From an uncultured Bacteroidales bacterium (lineage in GTDB: Bacteria > Bacteroidota > Bacteroidia > Bacteroidales > UBA932): a stretch of DNA of 49,178 nucleotides. The position numbers were made by a program, and so were the translations under genes. Below the pieces are notes generated by a model. That model saw only the letters and a program-made list of their open reading frames with translations, was not told where the DNA came from and made no database searches. The stretch covers positions 1 through 49,178 of the forward strand of contig CALVDE010000015.1 of NCBI GenBank assembly GCA_944326265.1, written 5' to 3'. This document shows, piece after piece, positions 1 through 8,924 of the stretch; the first letter of the stretch is position 1, and every line of letters starts with the position of its first letter.

Positions 1-257
1 CACACCTTCGGAAGGTGGGAAGGGGCGGATGGAAACGAAAACGCGGGCACAGACGCTACAGAGGGTCCCGGGCGATTACGCACCTTCGGAAGGTGAGCAG
101 AAAACGCGGGAAATCCGCACACCTTCGGAAGGTGGGAAGGGGCGGATGGAAACGAAAACGCGGGCACAGACGCTACAGAGGGTCCCGGGCGATTGCGCAC
201 CTTCGGAAGGTGAGCAGAAAACGCGGGAAATCCGCACACCTTCGGAAGGTGGGAAGG
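1..257. repeat. 117-bp tandem repeat with embedded palindrome
   Basis: A 117-bp unit is present twice, followed by a partial third copy; units begin at 1, 118 and 235. The array is cut by the window edge. Each unit carries the 15-mer CACCTTCGGAAGGTG twice, an inverted repeat with 7-bp arms around one base. The five copies start at 3, 81, 120, 198 and 237, so spacings alternate 78 and 39 bp (2:1), and a shared AAAACGCGGG follows each element. The two full units differ by about one base (near 78/195). The unit length is a multiple of three, so two frames stay open through it, but the predicted peptides are low-complexity and I do not call a gene. Confidence 0.9.
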
Positions 258-306
258 TGACGCGGGAATATTGAATTGAGCGGTGACATGCCTGTCACAA
301 AGTCAC

Positions 307-315
307 TACTTTTGC
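307..315 (+). promoter_or_regulatory. Bacteroidota -7 promoter box
   Basis: TActTTTGC matches the Bacteroidota housekeeping -7 consensus TAnnTTTG, 37 bp before the lipoprotein start at 352. I see no convincing -33 TTTG at the usual 19-21 bp upstream. Confidence 0.55.
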
Positions 316-321
316 ATTTGC

Positions 322-353
322 AAAAATCACCATCTATAAAAATCACCATCTAT
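322..353 (+). repeat. 16-bp tandem duplication spanning the start codon
   Basis: AAAAATCACCATCTAT occurs twice head to tail (322-337 and 338-353). The second copy supplies the first two bases of the ATG at 352, so the duplication lies in the 5' untranslated region and ribosome-binding area. Confidence 0.9.
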
Positions 354-1509
354 GAAAAAGAACAACAATACTCTTGGGACTGCCGCCGCACTGTTCATCG
401 CCGCAACAGCACTGCTCGGCGGATGCACCGGACAGAATAGCCGGGGCGGCATAGAGATAATCGACCTGTACAGATATGAGGACGGAGGGGCGCTGACGGA
501 TGCCATGCTGGACAGTCTCGCAACAGAGACCAGGGTCATCGAGCTCGTGGCCGATGGTGACCTGACCATACCGGCCAATCCCATAAAGGTCAAGTTTGCA
601 GGCAATGTCACTGGTACTGACGGTCCGATACAGGATACCGGAAGCGGCAAGACCGGAGGCAGGATTGAAGACAGGATATACGTCCTGGACAATCCGGCCA
701 TAAGGGAATACCGGCTGCTGGCCTTTGACAGCAACGGCCGGTTCATCAGGCAGATCGGAGCAATGGGACGCGGACCCGGGGAATATCTCGGCATATCCGA
801 TTTCGCAACAGCCCCTGACGGCAGTGTCTGGATCGAGGATGCAGTCGCAAACAATCTGATACACTACGGCAAGGACCTCAGGCACATCTGCACAGTGCCC
901 ACGTCCTACGACGCAGACTGCATGGAGTTTCTGGAAGACGGGAACCTCATAGTCAATCTCTCTCACTGGAACCCTGACCTTATCCGTATCGCCGTGACCG
1001 ACACTCTTTTCGGAGAGGAAAACCGCAGAACGGTAATACGCTACAGCTACGAACCCAACCCCTATATTCATTACGGGTCAGGACAGCTGAACAAGGTCCG
1101 TGAAGGCTGGCTGCACAACTATCCTCCTTTCGGGGATGTCTATCTGTTTGACAGCAGGGACGGAGAACTGAAGCAGCATTGCTTCCTCGACTTCGGTCCG
1201 GACAAAATCACTCCCGAGGATGTTCTGGAAGTGGGTGATGGTAATGACGACATGAAACTCATACAGTCAATAGATGACCACATCTTCCTGCTTAAGATAG
1301 CGGACCTGTCAGACGATTATGTCATAGGACGGATGAATGACAAAGGCCAATACACGGACTTTATCGCCGACCGCAAGAACAGGATCATCTACAAAAGCAA
1401 GCCGGGCAGTCTGAGCAGGATCCTGGGCCAGAGCGGAGAATGGACGGTATCACTTGTCGCCCCCGACACGGACAGCGGCCACTACAAACTGGCACTGCGG
1501 AAATTTTAA
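352..1509 (+). CDS. 6-bladed beta-propeller lipoprotein
   Basis: 385 residues. The N-terminus is a lipoprotein signal peptide (charged start, hydrophobic run, lipobox LGGC with Cys near residue 25), so the mature protein should be anchored in the outer membrane or periplasm. The body has the pattern of the Bacteroidales 6-bladed beta-propeller lipoproteins: repeated strands such as LLAFDSNGRFIRQIG followed by GRGPGEY, then a blade with PDGSVWIED. These proteins are common and mostly uncharacterised; many are thought to bind ligands at the cell surface, but no substrate can be read here. The start at 352 is chosen because it gives the full signal peptide and follows a -7 box. The gene is monocistronic; gpmI has its own promoter. 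Confidence 0.8.
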   Translation: MKKNNNTLGTAAALFIAATALLGGCTGQNSRGGIEIIDLYRYEDGGALTDAMLDSLATETRVIELVADGDLTIPANPIKVKFAGNVTGTDGPIQDTGSGKTGGRIEDRIYVLDNPAIREYRLLAFDSNGRFIRQIGAMGRGPGEYLGISDFATAPDGSVWIEDAVANNLIHYGKDLRHICTVPTSYDADCMEFLEDGNLIVNLSHWNPDLIRIAVTDTLFGEENRRTVIRYSYEPNPYIHYGSGQLNKVREGWLHNYPPFGDVYLFDSRDGELKQHCFLDFGPDKITPEDVLEVGDGNDDMKLIQSIDDHIFLLKIADLSDDYVIGRMNDKGQYTDFIADRKNRIIYKSKPGSLSRILGQSGEWTVSLVAPDTDSGHYKLALRKF

Positions 1510-1542
1510 ACAGCGGCACTGTATTTAGGGTGCGATTTTTGC

Positions 1543-1551
1543 TACTTTTGC
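1543..1551 (+). promoter_or_regulatory. -7 promoter box of gpmI
   Basis: TActTTTGC lies 25 bp before the gpmI ATG and after the stop of the preceding gene. The -33 region is weak (TTTA at 1524-1527, spacing short). Confidence 0.55.
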
Positions 1552-1576
1552 GTCCGGATTTGAATTGTGAAATATT

Positions 1577-3121
1577 ATGGACAAGAAAGTATTACTTATG
1601 ATCCTCGACGGCTGGGGCGAGGGCAAGCACGACCGCTCCAACGCCATCTACACTCAGGGAACTCCCAATCTCGACAAGCTCAGGGCACAATACCCCGTAT
1701 CGTTTCTGAAAGCCTGCGGTGAGGACGTGGGTCTTCCCGCCGGACAGATGGGCAACTCCGAGGTGGGACACCTCAACATCGGTGCGGGCCGCATCGTATA
1801 TCAGGACCTGGTCAAGATCAACATGGCCTGCAGCCAGCACAAACTTCTGGAAAACAAGGAAATCAAAGCAGCATACGACTATGTGGCGGGCAGCGGCAGG
1901 GCCCTGCACTTCTTCGGACTGTGCTCCCACGGCGGAGTCCACAGCTCCCTTGCACACCTCTACGAGTTCCTCGAGGTGGCCGCACAGTATCAGCTGCCCA
2001 AGGTATATGTCCACTGCTTCATGGACGGCCGCGACTGCGACCCCCGCAGCGGCAAGGGCTTCATCGAGGAGCTGCAGGCCAAATGCGCCGAGCTCCGTGC
2101 CAAATACCCCGATCCCTCGCAGGGTCCCGTCATCGCCAGCATCATCGGCCGCTACTACGCCATGGACCGCGACAAGAGGTGGGACCGCGTCAAGATGACC
2201 TACGACCTGGTCGTAAGCGGTCAGGGCGAGAAGTTCACCGACCCCGTAGCAGCCGTGCAGAGCTCCTACGACAAGGGCGTGACCGACGAGTTCGTAAAGC
2301 CCCACTGCGGTGTGGATGCCACCGGCAAGCCCCTGGGACTCATCTCCGAAGGTGACGCCGTCATCTTCTACAACTTCCGTAATGACCGCGCCCGCGAGAT
2401 CACCGCAGTGCTCACCCAGCAGGACATGCCGGAGCAGGGCATGAAGACCATCCCCCTGTACTACTGCTGCCTGACCCCCTACGACGACAAGTTCACCGGA
2501 CTGCACATCCTCTTCGACAAGGAGAACGTGCCCGACACCATCGGCGAGGTAGTCTCCAAGGCCGGACGCAGGCAGCTCCGCATCGCCGAGACCGAGAAAT
2601 ACGCCCATGTGACCTTCTTCTTCTCCGGCGGACGCGAGGAGCCTTTCGAGGGCGAGTCCCGCATCCTCATCAACTCTCCCAAAGTGGCCACCTACGACCT
2701 CAAGCCCGAGATGTCCGCTCCCGAGGTAGCAGAGGCCCTGGTCGCAGAGCTGAACAAGGGCGTACACGACATGGTCATCCTCAACTTCGCCAACGGTGAC
2801 ATGGTAGGCCACACCGGAGTCTACGAGGCCATCTGCAAGGCCGTCAAGACCGTGGACGAGTGCGTGGCCAAGGTAGTCGAGGCCGCCCGTGCCAACGGCT
2901 ACAGCGTGCTCATCACTGCCGACCACGGCAACGCCGACCACGCAGTCAACGAGGACGGTACCCCCAACACCGCCCACTCCCTCAACGTAGTGCCCTTCAT
3001 CGCCGTGGACGACGACGTCAAGAGCCTCCGCGACGGCCGCCTGGCCGACATCGCCCCCACCATGCTCAAGCTCATGGGTATCCCTGCCCCTGCCGACATG
3101 ACCGGCGAACCACTTTTCTAA
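1577..3121 (+). CDS. gpmI: 2,3-bisphosphoglycerate-independent phosphoglycerate mutase
   Basis: 514 residues, the usual length for iPGM. It interconverts 3- and 2-phosphoglycerate in glycolysis and gluconeogenesis in the cytoplasm, using two Mn ions and a phosphoserine intermediate. Visible signatures are the N-terminal metal motif ILDGWGEG (Asp11), the catalytic serine in [13 protein letters not shown] (Ser61), DGRD in the phosphotransferase-linked domain, [11 protein letters not shown], and the C-terminal metal motif ITADHGNAD with NTAHSLN. Codon use is strongly biased (many GCC, CTC, CCC), as expected for a highly expressed enzyme; this also keeps the opposite strand open as a long false frame. 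It has its own promoter and a strong terminator directly after the stop, so it is transcribed alone. Confidence 0.98.
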   Translation: MDKKVLLMILDGWGEGKHDRSNAIYTQGTPNLDKLRAQYPVSFLKACGEDVGLPAGQMGNSEVGHLNIGAGRIVYQDLVKINMACSQHKLLENKEIKAAYDYVAGSGRALHFFGLCSHGGVHSSLAHLYEFLEVAAQYQLPKVYVHCFMDGRDCDPRSGKGFIEELQAKCAELRAKYPDPSQGPVIASIIGRYYAMDRDKRWDRVKMTYDLVVSGQGEKFTDPVAAVQSSYDKGVTDEFVKPHCGVDATGKPLGLISEGDAVIFYNFRNDRAREITAVLTQQDMPEQGMKTIPLYYCCLTPYDDKFTGLHILFDKENVPDTIGEVVSKAGRRQLRIAETEKYAHVTFFFSGGREEPFEGESRILINSPKVATYDLKPEMSAPEVAEALVAELNKGVHDMVILNFANGDMVGHTGVYEAICKAVKTVDECVAKVVEAARANGYSVLITADHGNADHAVNEDGTPNTAHSLNVVPFIAVDDDVKSLRDGRLADIAPTMLKLMGIPAPADMTGEPLF

Positions 3122-3137
3122 CGGTCCCTGCAATAAA

Positions 3138-3180
3138 AACCCCCGGAAGTCTCACAGACTGAACTTCCGGGGGTTATTCT
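3138..3180. terminator. Bidirectional intrinsic terminator
   Basis: A perfect 13-bp stem (AACCCCCGGAAGT at 3138-3150 with its complement at 3163-3175), a 12-nt loop, T-rich sequence on the right and A-rich sequence on the left. It lies between the convergent gpmI and the minus-strand remnant, so it can serve both. Confidence 0.9.
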
Positions 3181-3198
3181 ATATATCAGGCGGAACCG

Positions 3199-4552
3199 TT
3201 ACTTCACCTGACGGGCGGTCATGAGAGTCTCAGGCTCCTCCTCTGCCGGACGGCCGAGAGAGACCATCAGCGGCTCGGAACTTGCCGCATACGCCGGAGC
3301 ACGGTACAGATTGATAGGGAATTCGCTTACAGGGGAAACATCATCCTTGGTAACGTTTACCAACACCCTGCTGACAGGACCATATATCTGGTTTCCTTTT
3401 TCATCAAAAGTGAAAGCTGCCGCAAAAATGGTGTGGTCCTCTCCATAATTGAACCAGTTGTACAGATACTCCTCACCGATACCGAAAGTGCCAATCAACT
3501 GAAGCAGCTGAGAATCCCTGTAGGTTTCCTCATCCATGACATTCTTGTACTGCATGGCCCACATGAAACCATCAGCTCCCTCAGGAATATCTCCGAAGTT
3601 GATCATTCCGAGAGCCCTGCCATACCCGTAGTAGAAATCCTCACTCAATTCAGGATACTCCGCCAGAACATCATCGACATCATAGAACGGACCTGTGATA
3701 ATCTCTATAGGATCTATGTCAGCCACCTCGAGAGATTCGGTCGTGAAGAACTCCTTCACCAGGGCTGTGGTAGCCGCACCTGCTTCGTAACCGAATACGA
3801 AGACCACATACTCGGTCTCATCCACCAGGTTCCAGAAAGTCTGATTCACGAAGTCGCCCTTGCGGACATTGCCGCTGAGGTCCATCTCCAGAAGCTTGGC
3901 AAGAATTTCCTCGTCTGTCAGATTCTTGTAAGGCTCGGCAAGTGCCGCTCCGTAAACATAAGGATCATCATTGGTAGTATAAATACTGATGCTGGCCTGA
4001 GTGTCCTCCACATCGAACACCTCCAGAGTAAGCTGGTTGTCTGACGACGTAATGGGCTCGGTAGTGAAATACTGATATACCAGTTCAGCTCGTCCTGAAT
4101 GTACGCGTCCGTGTCATCAGGGTCCCAGCCGGCATAATCAGAGTGGATACGTATGAGATATAGGTCATCTCCTTATCCTCGGGAATCACGTCGTAGGTGA
4201 TATGATCATAGCCGATCTCCTTGACGTTGAACTGGAACGGGCCTACCGCACCATCCTGGTTGACAGTAAATGTCTGGACGATATCTCCGTAAACGGCAGT
4301 CACCTCTGCCGAACGGGAAGAAGCCTCCTCATTGGGATCCACGAAGAACATGATTTCAGAGCCGTTGTCCTCGAAACGTCCGAGCCATCCGGCTTCGCTC
4401 TCGGCTACGACTTTAAGGCTGTCAATGGGATTCTCCAGAGTGTAGGGCATCGAAGCCTGGCCACCCTCAGCCGTAATATTGACCTCCGTCGACTTCAGCT
4501 CAAAAGCCGCAGAATTTATGCATAATATTTCCATTCTTACAATAAATTCCAT
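3199..4552 (-). pseudogene. Disrupted BACON-domain surface protein gene
   Basis: Two open segments on the minus strand, 4552-4085 and 4020-3199, belong together. The first contains a BACON-like domain (EVNITAEGGQASMPYTLENP through VQTFTVNQDG). The second is an acidic, aromatic-rich C-terminal region ending MTARQVK. Between them the protein continues in two further frames: SDYAGWDPDDTDAYIQDEL, then VYQYFTTEPITSSDNQLT running into FDVED. Joining these needs two separate frame corrections, near 4145 and near 4075, each equivalent to one lost base. The lipoprotein signal peptide expected upstream of BACON is also missing, and the 5' end abuts the btuB riboswitch promoter. I read this as a decaying gene; assembly error could explain the frameshifts but not the missing signal peptide. 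Confidence 0.7.
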
Positions 4553-4560
4553 ATTTTTGC
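4552..4560 (+). promoter_or_regulatory. -7 box of the riboswitch/btuB transcript
   Basis: TAttTTTGC lies just upstream of the conserved riboswitch core, placing the transcription start near 4566. It overlaps the 5' end of the broken minus-strand gene. Confidence 0.6.
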
Positions 4561-4567
4561 CGCTGCA

Positions 4568-4740
4568 ACGGTTCCTCTGCGGAGGATTAAAAGGGAACCG
4601 GGTGAGAGTCCCGGACAGTTCCCGCTGCTGTGAGTTCCAATGTTGTTCCGGCACTTTTGCCACTGATGCCCTGGGAGATTGACCGTCTGCCGGGTTTCGG
4701 GAAGGCGTCCGGAGCGGAACGAGTCAGAAGACCTGCCTTG
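4568..4740 (+). promoter_or_regulatory. Cobalamin riboswitch
   Basis: Conserved cobalamin-aptamer blocks appear in order: GGTTCC at 4570, GGGTGAGAGTCCCGGACAGT, CCCGCTGCTGTGA, GCCACTG near 4661, GGGAAGGCG, and the closing AGTCAGAAGACCTGCC ending near 4737. The long run between GCCACTG and GGGAAGGCG forms a peripheral stem (ACCGTCTGCCGGG). The RNA lies 100 bp before a TonB receptor gene on the same strand. In this family adenosylcobalamin or a related cobalamin represses the downstream uptake genes. The stretch 4741-4843 would hold the expression platform; I see no clear poly-U terminator, so control of translation initiation is more likely. Confidence 0.95.
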
Positions 4741-4843
4741 CACACGGATCAGCGGCCTACGGGTGTTTAGGCTCCGGACTCTAAGAGGTCTTCGCGGCGT
4801 TTCTGCCCTTCAAGCTGCTGTCCATAATTTAGGAAAATGAAAT

Positions 4844-6946
4844 ATGGCAGTGCGATTCATAGATAGAATGATATTACCTGTAGTGCTGACGGTGCCGGCC
4901 CTGACGGCATTCCTGTTGTCGGCCGCACCCGTAGTGTACGGAGCACAGGTGTGCCTGGCTGAGAGGGTCCGGGCTGCTGCCGTATACGATATGCCTGCAA
5001 GTGCGGCTGATACGATTCCGGAAGCGGACACGGTCTACGCTCTGGACGAGCTGATGGTCGTGGCCAGCCGCACATCCGGGGAGGTTGTCCCGGTGCAGAC
5101 GCTCTCGGGCGAAAAACTCCGCAATCTCGGCACCCACTCGATCGCCGATGCGATAAGGTATTTCTCCGGAGTGCAGATCAAGGACTTCGGCGGTATCGGA
5201 GGACTCAAGAGCATCAATGTCCGCAGCCTCGGCAGCCAGCACGTGGGAGTATTCTACGACGGAGTGGAGCTCGGCAACGCCCAGAACGGCATAGTGGACC
5301 TGGGGCGGTTCTCCTTAGACAATTTGGAGTCGGTCTCCCTCTACAACGGACAGAAGAGCGCGGCCCTGCAGTCCGCCAAAGACTATGCCTCGGCAAATGC
5401 CGTTTATCTGCAGACCAGAAAGCCACGCTTCACCGGCGGCAAGCGCAACAACTGGAACCTAGGCCTCAAGGGAGGCTCGTTCATGACCGTCAACCCCTCT
5501 GTGCTCTGGGAACATAAGATATCGGACCGCCTGTCCCTCTCGGCCAGCACCGAATTCCTCTATACCACCGGCCGGTACAAGTTCACCTACGCCAAGCAGG
5601 ACGGCTACGACACCACCGGCATCCGCCAGAACGGAGACGTGCGGATGACCCGCGCCGAGGTGGCTCTCTTCGGGGACATCGAGGGCGGATACTGGAGGGC
5701 CAAGGTCTATTTCTACGACTCGGAAAGGGGCTATCCCGGAGCAGTGGTCCGGGGCAAGTTCGTACACCAGGACCGCCAACGGGACGACAACTTCTTCGCC
5801 CAGGGGTCCTTCAAGAAGGACTTCGCCCCCTGGTACTCCCTGCAGGTCAGCGGCAAGTACGCCTACGACTATCTTCACTACCTCGCCGACCCCCGCCTCG
5901 ACGTGACGGCCATGTACGTAGACAACCGTTACCGGCAGCAGGAGGCCTACCTCTCCGCCGCACACCGCTTCAAGCCTTTCAGGTGGTGGACATTGTCCCT
6001 GGCCACCGACTTCCAGTGGAACAGCCTCGACGCTGATCTGCGGGACTTCGTCTACCCCCTGCGCTACGCCGGATACGGAGCCGCAGCCACCGCCTTCGAA
6101 TTCGGGGGTCTGAAACTCTCCGCATCCCTGCTCTACACCTATGTCCACGATGTGCTGAGAGCCTCGGACGCCGAGATGGACGACCGGCACCAGCTATCCC
6201 CCGCCGTCATAGCCTCGTGGAAGCCCTTACGGGACATTGACCTGGAACTGAGGGCATTCTACAAGAAGAATTACCGTATGCCCACCTTCAACGACCTCTA
6301 CTACACCTTCACAGGAGCATCCTGGCTGGAGCCGGAGGAGACCACGCAGTACGATTTCGGGGCCACCTGGCACCTGATACGCAGCCGGGGCTGGTTCCGG
6401 GGAACGGACATACAGGCCGACGTGTATTTCAACCAGATAGACAACAAGATCATAGCCATGCCCACCTCCAACCAGTTCCGCTGGACGATGATGAATCTCG
6501 GCTACGTGGAGATACTGGGTACGGACATCGCGGCCCAGGGTTATTTCCGCTTCGGGCCGGTGGACGTGTCCCCGAGGGTGAGCTACACTTTCCAGCGGGC
6601 CCGCGACCTGAGCGACCCGACATCCGAATGGTACGGCGGACAGGTGGCCTACATTCCCCTGCACAGCTGCTCCGTGACCCTCGGCGCAGCCTACAGCAGC
6701 TGGTCCCTGAACTACAGCTTCATCTACACCGGCGGGCGTTACGAGTCCTCGGCCAACATCCCCGAGAACTACGCCCAGCCCTGGTACACCCACGATGTGT
6801 CCTTGACCAAGTCGTTTGAGTTCAACGGCTGGGGGCTCAGGGCTACAGTTTTGGTAAACAACATACTCAACCAGCAGTACGAGGTGGTCAAGTGCTACCC
6901 GATGCCGGGCACCAACTTCATGATTAAAGTCAATTTCATAATATGA
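4844..6946 (+). CDS. btuB: TonB-dependent cobalamin receptor
   Basis: 700 residues. Signal peptide (hydrophobic run from residue 10 to an Ala-rich cleavage region), a TonB-box-like ELMVVAS near residue 70, a plug domain (VPVQTLSGEKLRNLG, VRSLGSQHVGVFYDGV, LESVSLYNGQ), then a 22-strand-type barrel with alternating aromatic strands, including NLYYTFTGA-like motifs of B12/siderophore receptors (NDLYYTFTGASWLEPE). It should import cobalamin across the outer membrane using TonB energy. The B12 assignment rests on the riboswitch directly upstream and on BtuG directly downstream (ATGA overlap at 6943). The ATG at 4844 is chosen because it gives the full signal peptide; an ATG 7 bp earlier runs into a stop after nine codons. 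Confidence 0.9.
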   Translation: MAVRFIDRMILPVVLTVPALTAFLLSAAPVVYGAQVCLAERVRAAAVYDMPASAADTIPEADTVYALDELMVVASRTSGEVVPVQTLSGEKLRNLGTHSIADAIRYFSGVQIKDFGGIGGLKSINVRSLGSQHVGVFYDGVELGNAQNGIVDLGRFSLDNLESVSLYNGQKSAALQSAKDYASANAVYLQTRKPRFTGGKRNNWNLGLKGGSFMTVNPSVLWEHKISDRLSLSASTEFLYTTGRYKFTYAKQDGYDTTGIRQNGDVRMTRAEVALFGDIEGGYWRAKVYFYDSERGYPGAVVRGKFVHQDRQRDDNFFAQGSFKKDFAPWYSLQVSGKYAYDYLHYLADPRLDVTAMYVDNRYRQQEAYLSAAHRFKPFRWWTLSLATDFQWNSLDADLRDFVYPLRYAGYGAAATAFEFGGLKLSASLLYTYVHDVLRASDAEMDDRHQLSPAVIASWKPLRDIDLELRAFYKKNYRMPTFNDLYYTFTGASWLEPEETTQYDFGATWHLIRSRGWFRGTDIQADVYFNQIDNKIIAMPTSNQFRWTMMNLGYVEILGTDIAAQGYFRFGPVDVSPRVSYTFQRARDLSDPTSEWYGGQVAYIPLHSCSVTLGAAYSSWSLNYSFIYTGGRYESSANIPENYAQPWYTHDVSLTKSFEFNGWGLRATVLVNNILNQQYEVVKCYPMPGTNFMIKVNFII

Positions 6947-8115
6947 GAATAAGCGCAGCGAATATCGTTTTTATCGGACTGCTGTCCGTCTGTCTCGCCG
7001 GATGCCTGTCCTCCTGCCGTAAAGAGGAGCCTGTCCTACAGGGCGAGGGTGACCATGTCGGAGGCGGAGAGAGCGGAGAGATCAAGGGATTCTTCCTGCT
7101 CAACGAGGGCAATATGGGCAGCAACAAGGCCACGCTGGACTATTACGACTACGAGTCGGGGGACTATACGCGCAATATCTACCCGGAGCGGAATCCGGGA
7201 GTGGCCCTCGAGCTCGGGGACGTGGGCAATGACCTGGGCATCTACGGCGGCAGGCTCTACGCCGTCATCAACTGTTCCAACCTCGTGGAGGTCATGGACG
7301 CGGAGACAGCCGTACATGTCGCCGAGATATCTGTCCCCAACTGCCGGTACATAACATTTGACGGCGGATATGCGTATGTCAGCTCATACGCCGGGGCCGT
7401 GGAGCTGGACCCGGAGTACCGGCGGGGTTATGTGGCCAAGATAGATACTGTGACGATGAAGGTGGTCGATACCTGCGGCGTAGGTTACCAGCCGGAGGAG
7501 ATGGCCGTGGTGTCGGGCCGGCTTTACGTGGCCAACTCAGGCGGATACATGGCCCCGGACTACGACAGCACGGTGTCGGTCATAGACCTGGCCACATTTG
7601 AGGTGGTCAACGAGATAGAGGTGGCCCCCAATCTGCATCAGGTCAAGCTGGGAGGTGACGGTATGCTTTACGTGTCGTCCCGGGGAGACTATTACGGTCT
7701 TCAGTCCTCCACATACATCATCGACCCTTCCACCGACAAGGTAGTGGAGGAGCTGGAACTGCTGCCCAGCAGCGACATGGCGGTCTACGGCGATTATCTG
7801 TACGTCATCTCCCATTCCTGGAGCAACATATCGCTGGACTATCAGACCGGCTACGCTGTGTTCGACACCCGGGACAGAGTGACGGTGACCCGCAACTTCA
7901 TCACGGACGGCACCGAGGACGGGATAACCACACCTTACTGCATAGCCGTCAATCCTGCAAACGGAGACATCTTCCTGACTGATGCCAAGGATCATGTCAC
8001 TCCGGGCTATATACACTGTTACGGGCAGGACGGTGTCCGGAAATGGTCTGCGCGGACAGGTGATATACCCGCTCATATCGTATTTACCCGCAAACAGTTA
8101 AAACCATTGGAATAA
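6943..8115 (+). CDS. btuG: BtuG-like surface cobalamin-binding beta-propeller lipoprotein
   Basis: 390 residues. Lipoprotein signal with Cys in the LSSC/LAGC region (residues 18-25), then a YncE/DUF5074-type beta-propeller: GFFLLNEGNMGSNKATLDYY opens the fold and repeated blades follow (LYAVINCSNLVEVMDAET, GRLYVANSGG, LYVSSRGDYY, DMAVYGDYLYVISHS, NPANGDIFLTDAKD). In Bacteroides, BtuG sits on the cell surface, binds B12 with extremely high affinity and caps BtuB. Position, overlap with btuB (ATGA) and fold all match that role. Being inside the riboswitch transcript, it should be repressed by cobalamin. Confidence 0.87.
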   Translation: MRISAANIVFIGLLSVCLAGCLSSCRKEEPVLQGEGDHVGGGESGEIKGFFLLNEGNMGSNKATLDYYDYESGDYTRNIYPERNPGVALELGDVGNDLGIYGGRLYAVINCSNLVEVMDAETAVHVAEISVPNCRYITFDGGYAYVSSYAGAVELDPEYRRGYVAKIDTVTMKVVDTCGVGYQPEEMAVVSGRLYVANSGGYMAPDYDSTVSVIDLATFEVVNEIEVAPNLHQVKLGGDGMLYVSSRGDYYGLQSSTYIIDPSTDKVVEELELLPSSDMAVYGDYLYVISHSWSNISLDYQTGYAVFDTRDRVTVTRNFITDGTEDGITTPYCIAVNPANGDIFLTDAKDHVTPGYIHCYGQDGVRKWSARTGDIPAHIVFTRKQLKPLE

Positions 8116-8140
8116 ATCTTGATTTAAAATATTTTTAAAA

Positions 8141-8917
8141 ATGAGACAGATTCTTAAAATTTCCATTGCGGCCGCCGCCGTGCTCTTAGCCGCTTCATGC
8201 CAGAAAGAAAACAGTCCTGTGGATGAGCCTGAAGTGGCTGTGCTTGCTTTTGAGGGAGAATACTGGGACGCACTGATTGACAGCCCCCAGTACGGAGGCC
8301 CGCTGCTTTACGGAGAGTATGACGAGGCCAATTACACCTATCTCGGCACTGATTACAGCTGGTTCGATGACGGCAATACTTTCCTGGCTTCCGAACTGTG
8401 CGAGAATTACGGTGCGAAGGTGTACTGGAACGGAGGACATGCCGTATCCGGTTACGTAGGACAGGAACCCACCGGTGATTATATGCTTCAGCTGGCCATT
8501 CCCCTGGAAAGCGGACACGACGGTTCCAAGAATTTCTGTGTACACAACGGCTATAAGAGCGGCAGCTCCATCGCTACCGGATACTTCTACTTCAAGGACG
8601 GTGTAGGAAGAATCATTGAGAGTATGTACGTCACCAACACCTCTTATTATCTGGGCTCTTTCGATGTTCTTGGAACTGAAACGGACTGGACCAAAATAAC
8701 CGCGACGGGTTATGATGCGGAAGGTACCGTCACCGGAACCAGCGAGTTCTATCTTTCCAAGGACGGTGAGAGCATCAATGAGTGGACTATGTGGGATCTC
8801 ACCGGACTCGGAACACCTGTAAAAGTGGAATTTGACATAACTTCATCCGTGGTCAATGAATGGGGAATGGCCATTCCCGGCTATTTCGCCTATGACGACG
8901 TGACAGTCAGACTGTAA
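8141..8917 (+). CDS. DUF4465 lipoprotein in the cobalamin locus
   Basis: 258 residues. Lipoprotein signal (LLAASC, Cys at residue 20) followed by one DUF4465 domain: FCVHNGYKSGSS, GRIIESMYVTNTSYYLGSFD, EFYLSKDG, TMWDLTGLGTPVKVEFDI, PGYFAYDDV. These are the hallmark strands of the family, probably a jelly-roll, carbohydrate-binding-like fold. Genes of this family recur next to btuB/btuG in Bacteroidales, which suggests a surface B12-binding or accessory role. That function is inference; the sequence shows only family and location. The gap to btuG is 25 bp, so it is likely co-transcribed. Confidence 0.8.
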   Translation: MRQILKISIAAAAVLLAASCQKENSPVDEPEVAVLAFEGEYWDALIDSPQYGGPLLYGEYDEANYTYLGTDYSWFDDGNTFLASELCENYGAKVYWNGGHAVSGYVGQEPTGDYMLQLAIPLESGHDGSKNFCVHNGYKSGSSIATGYFYFKDGVGRIIESMYVTNTSYYLGSFDVLGTETDWTKITATGYDAEGTVTGTSEFYLSKDGESINEWTMWDLTGLGTPVKVEFDITSSVVNEWGMAIPGYFAYDDVTVRL

Positions 8918-8924
8918 TCAGCAT

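Noticed and set aside
1-257. CRISPR array
   Set aside because: The intervals between palindromes are themselves repeated, not unique spacers, and there are no cas genes.
15-274. Small protein genes within the tandem repeat
   Set aside because: Two overlapping frames are open only because the unit is 117 bp; products are repetitive and very basic, and there is no ribosome-binding context.
1592-3133. A 513-codon open frame on the minus strand opposite gpmI
   Set aside because: It mirrors gpmI exactly, its protein is Val/Gly/Leu-rich with no family features, and it arises from gpmI's biased third codon positions.
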